A DNA stretch of 64,000 bases from Heterodera schachtii (lineage: Eukaryota > Nematoda > Chromadorea > Rhabditida > Heteroderidae), in contig SIJG01000009.1 in assembly GCA_023374025.1 (NCBI GenBank), forward strand, positions 2,347,475 through 2,411,474. The letters run 5' to 3'. The notes beneath the pieces were generated by a model, which was not told where the DNA came from, searched no databases, and saw only the letters and a list, made by a program, of their open reading frames with translations. Position 1 is the first letter of the stretch, and each line of letters starts with the position of its first letter. Shown piece by piece: positions 23,741 to 33,281 of the stretch. A program made the translations under genes and the position numbers.

Positions 23741-24087
23741 TTTCATTTGATGGTTTTTATATAACGACATAGCACACACTGTACACAAGTACCGTATATA
23801 ATTAATTTTTCTTAGTCTTTGGCTTTTTTGAAATGTTATTAGGTCTATTTAAAAAAAAAATTAAGATTATTTCATTAATAATATATAAAGAACATCAAAA
23901 TGATGGTCACATATAAAATTAGTCATTTTAATTTTGGAAACTTTTCACAAAAACACAGTATCACTGACCCATTTTCTCTAGTTACGAGATATGTAGATGC
24001 TCGCTCCTGTGAACAAAAAAAATATTTTACTTAATTGAGCAATAAAAAAAACTAACGCACCAATTTTTCAATGGCGAGAAACTAACA

Positions 24088-24589
24088 TACCGTACTTGCT
24101 CGATTAGATCCCCCTCTCGAATAAAGCCCCCCTTTCGGAGGGGGGTAGAACAATAGAGCCCCCCTCTCGAATAAAGCCCCCCTTTCGGAGGGGGGTAGAA
24201 CAATAGAGCCCCCCTCTCGAATAAAGCCCCCCTTTCGGAGGGGGGTAGAACAATAGAGCCCCCCTCTCGAATAAAGCCCCCCTTTCGGAGGGGGGTAGAA
24301 CAATAGAGCCCCCCTCTCGAATAAAGCCCCCCTTTCGGCGGGGGGTAGAACAATAGAGCCCCCCTCTCGAATAAAGCCCCCCTTTCGGAGGGGGGTAGAA
24401 CAATAGAGCCCCCCTCTCGAATAAAGTCCCCCTTTCGGAGGGGGGTAGAACAATAGAGCCCCCCTCTCGAATAAAGTCCCCCTTTCGGAGGGGGGTAGAA
24501 CAATAGAGCCCCCCTCTCGAATAAAGTCCCCCTTTCGGAGGGGGGTTGCACAATAGAGCCCCCGGGGCTATAATCAAGCAAGTACGGTA
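24088..24589. repeat. TA-flanked MITE expanded into a 50-bp minisatellite
   Basis: The outer ends TACCGTACTTGCTCGATTAG and its reverse-complement-like GCAAGTACGGTA enclose about nine copies of an exactly 50-bp unit. Each unit contains TCTCGAATAAAGCCCCCCTT followed by TCGGAGGGGGGTAGAACAAT, so each can form a CCCCCC/GGGGGG hairpin. Only single-base differences separate units. It lies in intron 2 of BTB copy 1; the minus-strand open frames across it are an effect of the repeat. Confidence 0.85.
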
Positions 24590-25792
24590 ACGGTAATTTA
24601 AAATTAAAAAAACCGAAACTCGTGTAAATTTTTATGAAACTAAAACCTGGGATTCTTCAAAATTTCTCTTGTTTTTTTTCAGAAGAAGGGCCAAGTCCCA
24701 TTTTGATCACTGACATTGATGTTGATGCGTTCAAGGCCATGTTGGGCTTCATTTATGCGGACGATTTGAGCGGATTGGACGGGGACAATGTCATCTCCGT
24801 TCTTTACGCGGGTCCAAAAATATATATATATACTGTATTTGTTTCTTCTGTAGAGAACCCTCTCTGTTATAGTTCGCCTCCCCCCCCCCCCCTTCCGGGT
24901 ATAAAAACTTAAAAATTGTAATTTTAAAATAATATTTAACCAATTTTTATAACAAAATACATTAAAAATTCTTCCCGGCGGCGCCTATCGGCACCGCCAG
25001 TCCCCCATTTTAACTTATTTTATCTTCTTTTTTAAATTTGAACCCCAAAATGACAAAAATGAGTCCTTTTTTTTTGGCGAAAAGCGGCTACTAATTCCTG
25101 GTTTTGCTCACCGATTCATTTCGGCAAATTTCGTCTGATTGTGTGTCACTTTTTCGGACCATAGCTTTTTTTTCTTCTTCAAAATCGGCAAATGTAAAAA
25201 GCTTGACTATTATACAAATGATGTTCGATCTAATTAGTAGAAGCTATTGATAAGCTAGTGGTAAACGATTAAAAACACACTAGTTTAAAAAAGTCATGAC
25301 TTGATTATCCTGAAAAAGTGTTAAAAAAGTAAATATTCCGATAATTTTTCTTCGTGCCTTTTTTTCAGTTTTGATGAATAATTCAATTTTATTTTTTAAA
25401 TAATAAATCGAGCTTTTGAGTAATGCCAAGTTTACATAATTTAGCAAACTGCTAAAAATGTGCACTATTTTCTCCCTTAGATCACATTTTTTTTTTTGTA
25501 AAAATTAGACAAGAAAAATGGGATATTCTCGCGCTTTAGGCGAACAAATTTTAATTATTTTTGGGCACAAAATTAACTTTTTTTCTTTTTGATTGGCCTA
25601 AATTTAGCCCGAAAGTACAACATCCCAGCTTTGGCCGATGCGTGTTCCGATTTTCCAGTGACTAAGCTGCGCAACGTGTTCTTGTCGCTTGCACAGGCGC
25701 ACTTCATTCATGAAGAGGTGGTGTTAAACATTGGCATCCATTGCACTAGGCCTATGAAAATTAATTTAATTATTTAAAATATATATAGACAT

Positions 25793-25952
25793 TAGAGCAT
25801 GGAAGGGATTTGGCCATGACTCTCGGTACCGGTTTTTTGGACCAAACACTGCGCCCGGGAGTCCTGGAAAAACGGGGGGTCCCAGTCAGCCGGGGCCTCG
25901 TCCCACTCCATTTCCAAGTGCCGGGCCAGGCCATTTCAAATCCCGGGCTCTA
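25793..25952. repeat. TAGAGC...GCTCTA MITE in intron 4, BTB copy 1
   Basis: Short element with TAGAGC and GGGCTCTA ends and a CCCGGG/GGTCCC-rich interior. The same insertion is at 40,877-41,050 in the other BTB copy, so it predates the duplication. Flanking 8-mers are similar but not identical. Confidence 0.55.
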
Positions 25953-26619
25953 ATTGAAATCACTTTTTTATTCCATTTAAAATTGCACAGGAATTTGCAC
26001 TCCGTTGCTTGCTTTACATTGATCAAAATGCGGACAAACTGTTGAAGAGTGATGGATTTGTCCAAATTGATCAAAAAACATTGTGCGAACTTTTGGACCG
26101 TGATCAGCTGATGATTAAAGAGGAAATTTCACTTTGGCATTCCGTATAAAAAAACGCTTTTTTTCTGAATTTTTGCTTATTTTTTGCTCATTTTATATAG
26201 GCAATTCGTTGGGCCGATGCGCAATGCCGTCAAAATGGACAGGAATGTTCCGGCGAAAATCGTCGTGCCGCACTCGGACCGGCACTGCACAAAATCCGTT
26301 TTCCACTCATGCCGGAAGAGCAATTTACTGACCAAATTGGTCAGAAATCATCAGGGGTTGCTCCGAATTTCGAATTTTATGATTTCGGGAAATTTGGATT
26401 TCTTAAAATATTATTTGTTTATTTTCTTATTATCTTTACGCTCAATCATGCGCACCCAAAATGAATGCAGATTTCGGGTTGAGAAATTTTTAAAATAAGG
26501 ATATTGCTGGTCAAAAATAAGATAATGAAGTTAACAAATCAAAAGGTTTTACAATTTGGGTTATTTCAATTTAGTTCGATTCGATCAAAAATGTATCCAA
26601 ATTTTAAATTTTATGATTA

Positions 26620-27140
26620 GAGAACATAAAAAAGGCGCCAATAATAGCGAAAAAGGCATTGTAATAGGCACCAAAAATTTAAAAAAAAAGCACGAAAATT
26701 TCGAAAAAGGCATTTAAAATTTTTATTAAGGATTTAGAGTTAATTTTGTTCATTTAAATGTTTAATAAATATTTTATAATTTTTTTAGAATAAGGAAAAT
26801 TTTTAAACCTAATTTTTTATCAAGAAAAAATAATAAGCGATCAATCTTTGAGAAAATTTTTCAATTCTTAGGGGTGTATTTTATAGCATTTAATAAAAAT
26901 AAAAAAAATTCGAAATTACATATAAAAATTTTCAAAATCAATTTCTTATGCAATTGTCTAAAAACGCTCCTTAGTCATTGTTTTGAATTTTTAAAGTCAA
27001 TTCTGATTTTTACACAATTTGGCATTTTTAAGGCATATTTTGGTGCATATTTGGGCACTTTTTGGATTTTAGGGCATATTTGAGGGATTTTTAGTGTATA
27101 TTTATGCCCATATTTGGCATTTTTTTAGTGCATACAATTT
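26620..27140. repeat. Degraded MITE with AAAAGGCA repeats
   Basis: Repeats of AAAAAGGCA/GGCATATTT and the shared core TTCTTAGGGGTGTATTTTA (about 26,865-26,883). No paired ends or target duplication found. It occupies intron 6 of BTB copy 1. Confidence 0.45.
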
Positions 27141-28066
27141 ATATCCTAATATATATTTTTCATTTTGCCATTTCAGTTCCGACCGGTGTGCTGACGAGGG
27201 ATGAAGTGGCCGGCGTGTTCGACCATTTCAGGGCGAAGAAAAACCGCACACAGTCAGACGCAGATGTACAGTATCCATTGCAATTTCCAGCGCAGAGACA
27301 GTCACCATACACAGGTATACTGTAGGCATGCCGTTAACAGATTAAAATAAATTGTGGAGAATGTTTAGGAAATTTGAGTTCAGTGCCAGAAGTTTCTAAG
27401 CGCAGTTTACCATTATTTTTTTAAATTTGTCCCCAAAATGGCAAAAATTTGTCATTTTTTGGCACAAAAAGGTACAAATTCCTGCTTTTTGCTGCCCAGT
27501 GCTGAAAATTTTGATAAATAATTATTAGCCATTTGTTGGGAAAATTTTGTAATGCAATTTTTTTGGCAAAAAGATGCAAAAATTGTTTGGACCTTTTTAT
27601 TTGCCTTTCTGATCAAAAACAATATTATTGGTTAAATCGGATTACGTAAATCATGTGGAAATAATTTTTTTAGACCCTAATAAAACCAACGGCACGTTTA
27701 TTTTAAAAATTGAAAAAATGTCCGAATTTGCGGAAGCGAAAAACGGCACCAAGCGCAGCAGTGAATTGGTGTTCATCAGAGGAATACCATGGAAATTATT
27801 GGCAATTAAAGAAGCAAAAAATGATTTACATCTTTACATCCAATGCTACGATGATAAAACAGGTGGCTAATTAGGGGAAAAATTTGCAATGTGTTAATTA
27901 CCTAATTAAGACTCCAAATGGGAATGCCCTTATTCGGCGACATTTCGAGTTGCTGCACAAAATGCAGGAAACAAGCATTTTGTCGTCGGCACCGGCGGGC
28001 ACATTGGCACCAATTTTCAATGCTCTGCTTCCCTTTACTCAGACAGATTTTCGGTCACTAATAAAT

Positions 28067-28330
28067 AGGGATGGGAATTTAAGTCAAATGATTTTTTTTT
28101 TGTTTGCTGACTCTAAATGACCTTAAAATGACTTCAAAAGGGTTCTACACTTTGTTTGAAGCTTCTAACATACATTTTTTTTGTTATTTTTTTTTACACT
28201 TTTTGAGATTTTTATGACTTTTTTCATGAATTTTTACACTTTTTAAGGCAAAATTTGACTTTTTGTGATGAAAATTCCGAGAAATAAGTCAATGTTCGAG
28301 ACGGAACTGAAATTTCTTATACCATAAGGA
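28067..28330. repeat. MITE fragment interrupting the MATH exon
   Basis: It begins TAGGGATGGGAATTTAAGTC directly after exon 9 sequence AATAAA, followed by repeats of ATGACTTTTT/TTTTTACACTTTTTGAG. A right end was not found, so it may be truncated. The paralogue at 42,915-42,925 reads straight through. Confidence 0.5.
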
Positions 28331-28529
28331 TTTAAACGACGGGACTGAAAAATAAAATAAAATTAAAATCTGGCGGTGTAACGCTTTTGAATATTTTTTT
28401 TCCGTTAAAATTAGTCGTTTTTAAATGGTGCTGTTAGTTTTCGACAGTTTTACTTTTATATTACAATACTTAATGTTACAGATTTTTTATTTTAAATATT
28501 TGTATCACTGACGCATTTTCTACAAAAGC

Positions 28530-29165
28530 CCGGGATTGCGATTGGGATTCCTCAAAAGCCCGGGATTGCGATTGGGATTCCTCAAAAGCCCGGGATTGCG
28601 ACTGGGATCTCTCAAAAGCACGGGATTGCGACTGGAATCCCACAAAACCCCGGGATTACAACTGGGATCCACTAAAATCCCCGGGATTACGACTGGGATC
28701 CCACAAAAGCCCGGGATTGCGATTGGGATTCCTCAAAAGCCCGGGATTGCGACTGGGATCTCTCAAAAGCACGGGATTGCGACTGGAATCCCACAAAACC
28801 CCGGGATTACAACTGGGATCCACTAAAATCCCCGGGATTACGACTGGGATCCCACAAAAGCCCGGGATTGCGATTGGGATTCCTCAAAAGCCCGGGATTG
28901 CGACTGGGATCTCTCAAAAGCACGGGATTGCGACTGGGATCCCGCAAATCCAGAGATTGCGACTAGGATCCCTCAAAGCCCGGGATTGCGACTGGAATCC
29001 CTCAAAAGCCCGGGATTACAACTGGGATCTCTCAAAAGCCCGGGATTACGACTGGGATCCCACAAGAGCCCAGGATTGCAACTGGGATCCCACAAGAGCC
29101 CAGGATTGCAACTGGGATCCCACAAAACCCCGGGATTCGACTGGGATCCCGCGAAAACCACTCTC
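28530..29165. repeat. 30-bp minisatellite with higher-order structure
   Basis: About 21 units of the type GGGATTGCGACTGGGATCCC plus TCAAAAGCCC. Variant units recur in a fixed order: the ACAACTGGGATCCACTAAAA variant starts at 28,658 and again at 28,809, a higher-order period of about 151 bp (five units). It lies in the last intron of BTB copy 1. A stray unit is at 29,465-29,490. Confidence 0.85.
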
Positions 29166-30630
29166 GTGGGATTTCATGTCCCGCTCCAGCTTATGTGAGA
29201 CTATAATGAAAATGAAATAATTTAGTTTCTGATGAGCAAGCAAAAAGGATTGGTACAACCGGAGGAGGACATGATGACTTTGCGTGTCGATATGCTCATT
29301 GGCGAACCATATGATGACCTTACATTTAAATTTTAAAAAACTAAATACAATTTGTGGGTTCGAGGCGTGTCCAGACCGTGGTGCGCATGGGGATTTGCCC
29401 GACATTTGGGACCTGAGGATCACACATGGGAGTGCACTGCGATCTTTCAATCCCGAAACGAGGAAATGCGACTGGGATCCGATAGAATCCCGTTGGAGTT
29501 GAGACCCGACATTTGATGACATAGAATTTTGAAAAAATGTAATAAAAACCCGAAAATGGTCAACAAAAATGTAAATAAATTTCAATGGTGTTTTATGGAA
29601 AAAAATCCGTATAAAGGATTGAATAGGACAAAATGTCATAAAAATGACTTAAATAGGCTTATAACACCTTTTAGTATTTTAAAAATTACTTTTTGGTATT
29701 TTTCAGGTGTACATTTTCAAAATATGTAAAAAATGAAGAAAGGTACAAAAATATTTGCCGAAATTTTTGATTTATTTTTAGGATTTTCCAAAAATTCCCT
29801 AAAAATCTTCAAAATATGTAAAAAATGAAAAAATATATGAAAAATCCAAAATATGTACAAATATGTAAGAAAATCCCTAAATATGTAAAATGTATAAAAA
29901 CTCCGAATATGTAAAAATACGTAAATATAAGTCCCGCTTTTTATTCGCAAACACAAAAAGGAAAATGTTTTTCTTACTATTTAGAGCATGGAGAAGCCAG
30001 GCTAAAAACATGTATTCACTGTCGTGTGTTTTTTTTCCGTTCTCGAATTCTTATCCCCTGACTTGGGTCCAACTCATACTGCTACAGCTTATCAGCTGCA
30101 ATTCGCTCTTGTCTCATTAGAACAGTGATGAGTCCAGTAATTGAAAAGTATAGCTTGATTAATTCATTTTCATTTGATACAAGGGAGTGTACACTGGAGA
30201 ATTGCATTCTTAAAGCTAAATGAACCTTTCTTCGACGTTTTTTGTGCGACCCAAATCATGAAGAACGCTTTCTTGATGATTACAGGTGTTAATCGGAAAT
30301 AAGGGGGTCTTCGAGCATTTATGAGAAGATTTTTCCCTTTGAACTTCGTGTTATACAACGCGTTAGATAATTACAAAAACTCAAACTCAAACCTTAGCAT
30401 CCTGATACTACATGCTGTACGTGGAGAAGAAAGATTGGAATTATTCGGCTGTCCTTGAAGACTTTTTGCCAAATTTGCTCCCATTTGCCTTTGGAAAATG
30501 CATTTTCTTCATTTATAATGATATAAAATAAAATTTCCATTTAATTTTTTTGAAAATGTTTATGTCCTCAAATGTCGTGTCCTCAAAAGTCGGGTTCTCA
30601 AATGTCGGGGATATCCTCAAATGTCGGGAG

Positions 30631-30745
30631 GAGGACATGATGACTTTGCGTGTCGATATGCTCATTGGCGAACCATATGATGACCTTACATTTAAATTTT
30701 AAAAAACTAAATACAATTTGTTGGGTTCGAGGCGTGTCCAGACAT
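30631..30745 (+). pseudogene. Extra copy of BTB-MATH last exon
   Basis: Matches 29,263-29,376 almost exactly (GGAGGACATGATGACTTTGC onward) but lacks the acceptor and first codons. It indicates a local ~1.4-kb duplication or a copied fragment. Confidence 0.7.
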
Positions 30746-31036
30746 TTGCGCCTCGGACATTTGCGCCCAGACATTTGCGCCTATGTCTAAAATGGGGTTC
30801 AATCTGCGTTTTTTCAATCCCTAATAGCTTAAATAGCATTAAATAAATGTAGAAAGTTAATGTGTCCGATAATTTGATCATTAGTAAGTTTTTGAAAAAT
30901 CGTCAATTATTCAAACTACAGAATTAATGCTCCTTGTTTTCATAATTTCAATGCTGTTTAAGCTATCGGGGATTGAAAAAAATGTAGGTTTAACCGGATT
31001 TTAGACATAGGCGCAAATGTCTGTGGCGCAAATGTG
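30743..31036. repeat. Foldback element with CATTTGCGCC repeats
   Basis: The left arm has three spaced copies of CATTTGCGCC and then TATGTCTAAAAT; the right arm is the inverse (ATTTTAGACATAGGCGCAAA, GGCGCAAATGT). Central sequence is AT-rich. No clear target duplication. Confidence 0.65.
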
Positions 31037-32454
31037 GGATAACCGTTCGAAGCGGCCATTTTTTGGGTAAGAAAAATTCGGGGACACAGCCCCGAAAAAT
31101 GTACTTATTTGTTAGGGGATTTAGGCTAGCCAGAAATTTTTGGAGGGTGAGTGCCGGTAATAGGAGAAAAATGAAACAGATGGGGTCCGGAAAAGGTGAC
31201 ACTGGTGAAAATTGGACAGCATAGGAAAATTTTATAAAAAGAGAAAATGCTGCGACACCGAACCCAAATTTTTTAAGAAATTATTCTAAATTTTTAAAAT
31301 GAAAATAAATAGGCTTTTTTTTTTTACTTTTTTGCATCTTCCCTAAAAAAATCTTTAAAATTCAATACTCAAAATCATTGAGAATTTTTACCTTTTTTGG
31401 ACAAAAGCAGGTTAAAGAAAATTTAACAAAAAATACAACAAAAAAAAAACATTTTAATAAAAGCTCCCCCGCCCCTTTTTATTAAATTTGAAAAACAATT
31501 GAAGAGTACTTGCTTTTAAAAATTTTCCCCTTAATTACTTTGAAATCGAATTCATAACGATAGATTTCTTTGCCAATTTGGATACGGTATAACAAATGAC
31601 AGATTTTCAAGTTTTATGCCAAATTTGAAAAAAATCTGAGGCATTTAGGGAAGGGGTGAAATGGCTGGATGTTTTCACAACTGATTTTGGGCCTGGCTTC
31701 AGGACATGAGATGTGTATCATAATCTAATGCTATTTTTCAATATTAATTGTTTCCTGAATCTTTGAAAAATAAAATCAACAACAAAGCTTTCGCATTTCA
31801 CTTTAAAAAGTTTATAAAAATTTAAATTTTGAAATTCTTGGGCACCAAAAATTTATGGAACCTGGGCAACCTTGAAAATATGGAAAAAAATAAAATGTAC
31901 ATACATCTGAAACCGGGTTTTTGCCAAAAGTCTTTGTGGTAAAATGAATTGTGAATCAGATTTTCTTGAAAAATGTAAGTTGGTAGAAAGATGAATTGTG
32001 AAATTTTGAGCGTGAATTAATGGGAACAAATTTTACAACAAAAATTGAATATTTACATAAATGTTATTATAAAACATATAAAATATAATTAATTAATTAA
32101 TTAAGCGACTATTTTATTTTGATGATTGCCAAATTTTTTGAAAAACAAATTTTTTGAAAAATTATGACTACATTATTTTTGGTATTTTTTCATTATATTT
32201 TATCAAAATTAGAATAGTCCATTTGAATACATTACAAATTTATGAAAATAATAAATAAAGTTTAATCGAATTAAGTTTTAAGATTGAAATTTATCAAATA
32301 AATTCTGCGAATTCTTCCTTTTGTGTTTAGCCGCCCGCCATCCTTCAATTCAATTGGCAATGAAAAAAACAGCCAAAATGGCTAAAAAAAATATTTATTA
32401 AGTTTCAAAATATTATTTTAATAATGTTTGCATTAATTAGAACTATCTTATCTC

Positions 32455-32600
32455 TTAATAAAGCCCAGGAGTATTTTTTTGAAGAATTGGGATCAGCAGA
32501 AACAAAATCGCTTATCCTTTGTCGGTCCCCCGATCCCGATCTACTCTATTTTTGGCTCAAAAAATTAGAATTTTATGTGCCATTGTTGTCATAAAATGAA
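32455..32600 (+). pseudogene. Unrecognised conserved fragment, unit 1
   Basis: Shares sequence and position with 43,985-44,160 in unit 2. One frame reads KAQEYFFEELGSAETKSLIL and then CRSPDPDLLYFWLKKLEF before diverging at about 32,595, the left edge of the 2.2-kb deletion. No family recognised. Confidence 0.35.
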
Positions 32601-32708
32601 TTTCTTAAACTTAATTTAGTACCAATTCAAATCTGTTTTCTTAATTAATTAGTTCCAATTTTTTAATTTGGCTGCGTTTCAAACGTTTTGCCAAGGACTC
32701 TGGCTGAC

Positions 32709-32900
32709 CTTTGCGACAGGTGACGGCAATGCAATATTCATCGGAAGCAGTTGGGCATGGTCGAGGGGAGGTGACTTCTTCCAAATAGGTGGCACGACCC
32801 AATTTGCATTGGAGGGCTTTGAAATTAATTGTTTAAAAAAACACAAAAATTATTAAATACCTGAGCCAAACACCGGGAAAAACAGCCGGTGAGAGATGGT
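32709..32900 (-). pseudogene. Fragment of the two-module 8-Cys gene (copy D1)
   Basis: Contains the 108-nt exon of module 1 (32,816-32,709; CKLGRATYLEEVTSPRPCPT, then YCIAVTCRKG) and the end of the signal-peptide exon (VFPGVWLR region, about 32,895-32,871). The signal-peptide start and all later exons are missing relative to the intact copy at 46,685-44,326. Deletion junctions lie at about 32,595 and 32,890. Confidence 0.75.
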
Positions 32901-33281
32901 GGGATTTACGGAATCCCAGTCTCGCGAAAATGCGGGATTTTAATCCGATAACAAAATTGGGTCAAATTTTTTCAAGAATTTGTCCTTTCGTTAGCTTATG
33001 GCACCACCATATCCCCAGAAAATTAAAAAAATATTTTATAAAATCAGCAGATAAGCATCACAATTTTTGTGGCTCTGTCATTCATTGATATGCAAAAAAC
33101 ATTCAGAACTTAACCCATTAGAATTTGTGTGCATAAATTTGCTTTGTATTGCCATAAAATAATTGACCAAATGAATAAATTATTTTCTTATTTTTTCCAT
33201 AACAATCGAACAAATAAATCATTAATTGCTTTATGTTTATATTTTAAGCATATTCTATTTTTTGAATTTGTCATCTTCCGC

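Larger units (their letters stand above)
22478..29336 (+). pseudogene. BTB-BACK-MATH gene copy 1, broken MATH exon
   Basis: Exons: 22478-22588, 23161-23344, 24683-24811, 25608-25717, 25991-26143, 26201-26339, 27177-27314, 27674-27862, 27911-about 28066 and 29226-29336. The BTB domain spans exons 1-4 (LLPAHKTILMAASDVFETMF, then DAFKAMLGFIYADDL), BACK spans exons 5-6 (CLLYIDQNADKLLKSDGF, RWADAQC), and MATH starts in exon 8 (GTFILKIEKMSEFAEAKNGT). Such proteins commonly recruit substrates to Cullin-3 ubiquitin ligases. The exon 1 donor is GAG|GCTAGC (GC-AG). Exon 9 stops at AATAAATAG, where a TAGGGATGGG-type repeat begins; the intact copy continues AATAAATGC. The last exon, 1.2 kb further on, is frame-compatible but stranded. 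The first eight exons are open, so a truncated protein is possible. Confidence 0.75.
29337..32454. other. Intergenic, repeat-rich
   Basis: No intact gene. It holds an AAATATGTA-repeat MITE remnant (about 29,700-29,960), a second copy of the last BTB-MATH exon (30,631-30,745) and a foldback element (30,743-31,036). Sequence from about 31,070 is shared with 43,130 onward in unit 2. The rest is AT-rich with nothing recognised. Confidence 0.5.

Noticed and set aside
24027..24581. Minus-strand ORFs of 123-184 codons with repeating PPSERGALFERG units
   Set aside because: The 50-bp minisatellite without stops gives open frames automatically; there is no start context, signal or paralogue.
24088..24589. 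CRISPR array
   Set aside because: Units are fully repeated with no unique spacers, and the genome is eukaryotic.
28536..29220. ORFs with KSPGLRLGS repeats
   Set aside because: Product of the 30-bp minisatellite inside an intron of BTB copy 1.
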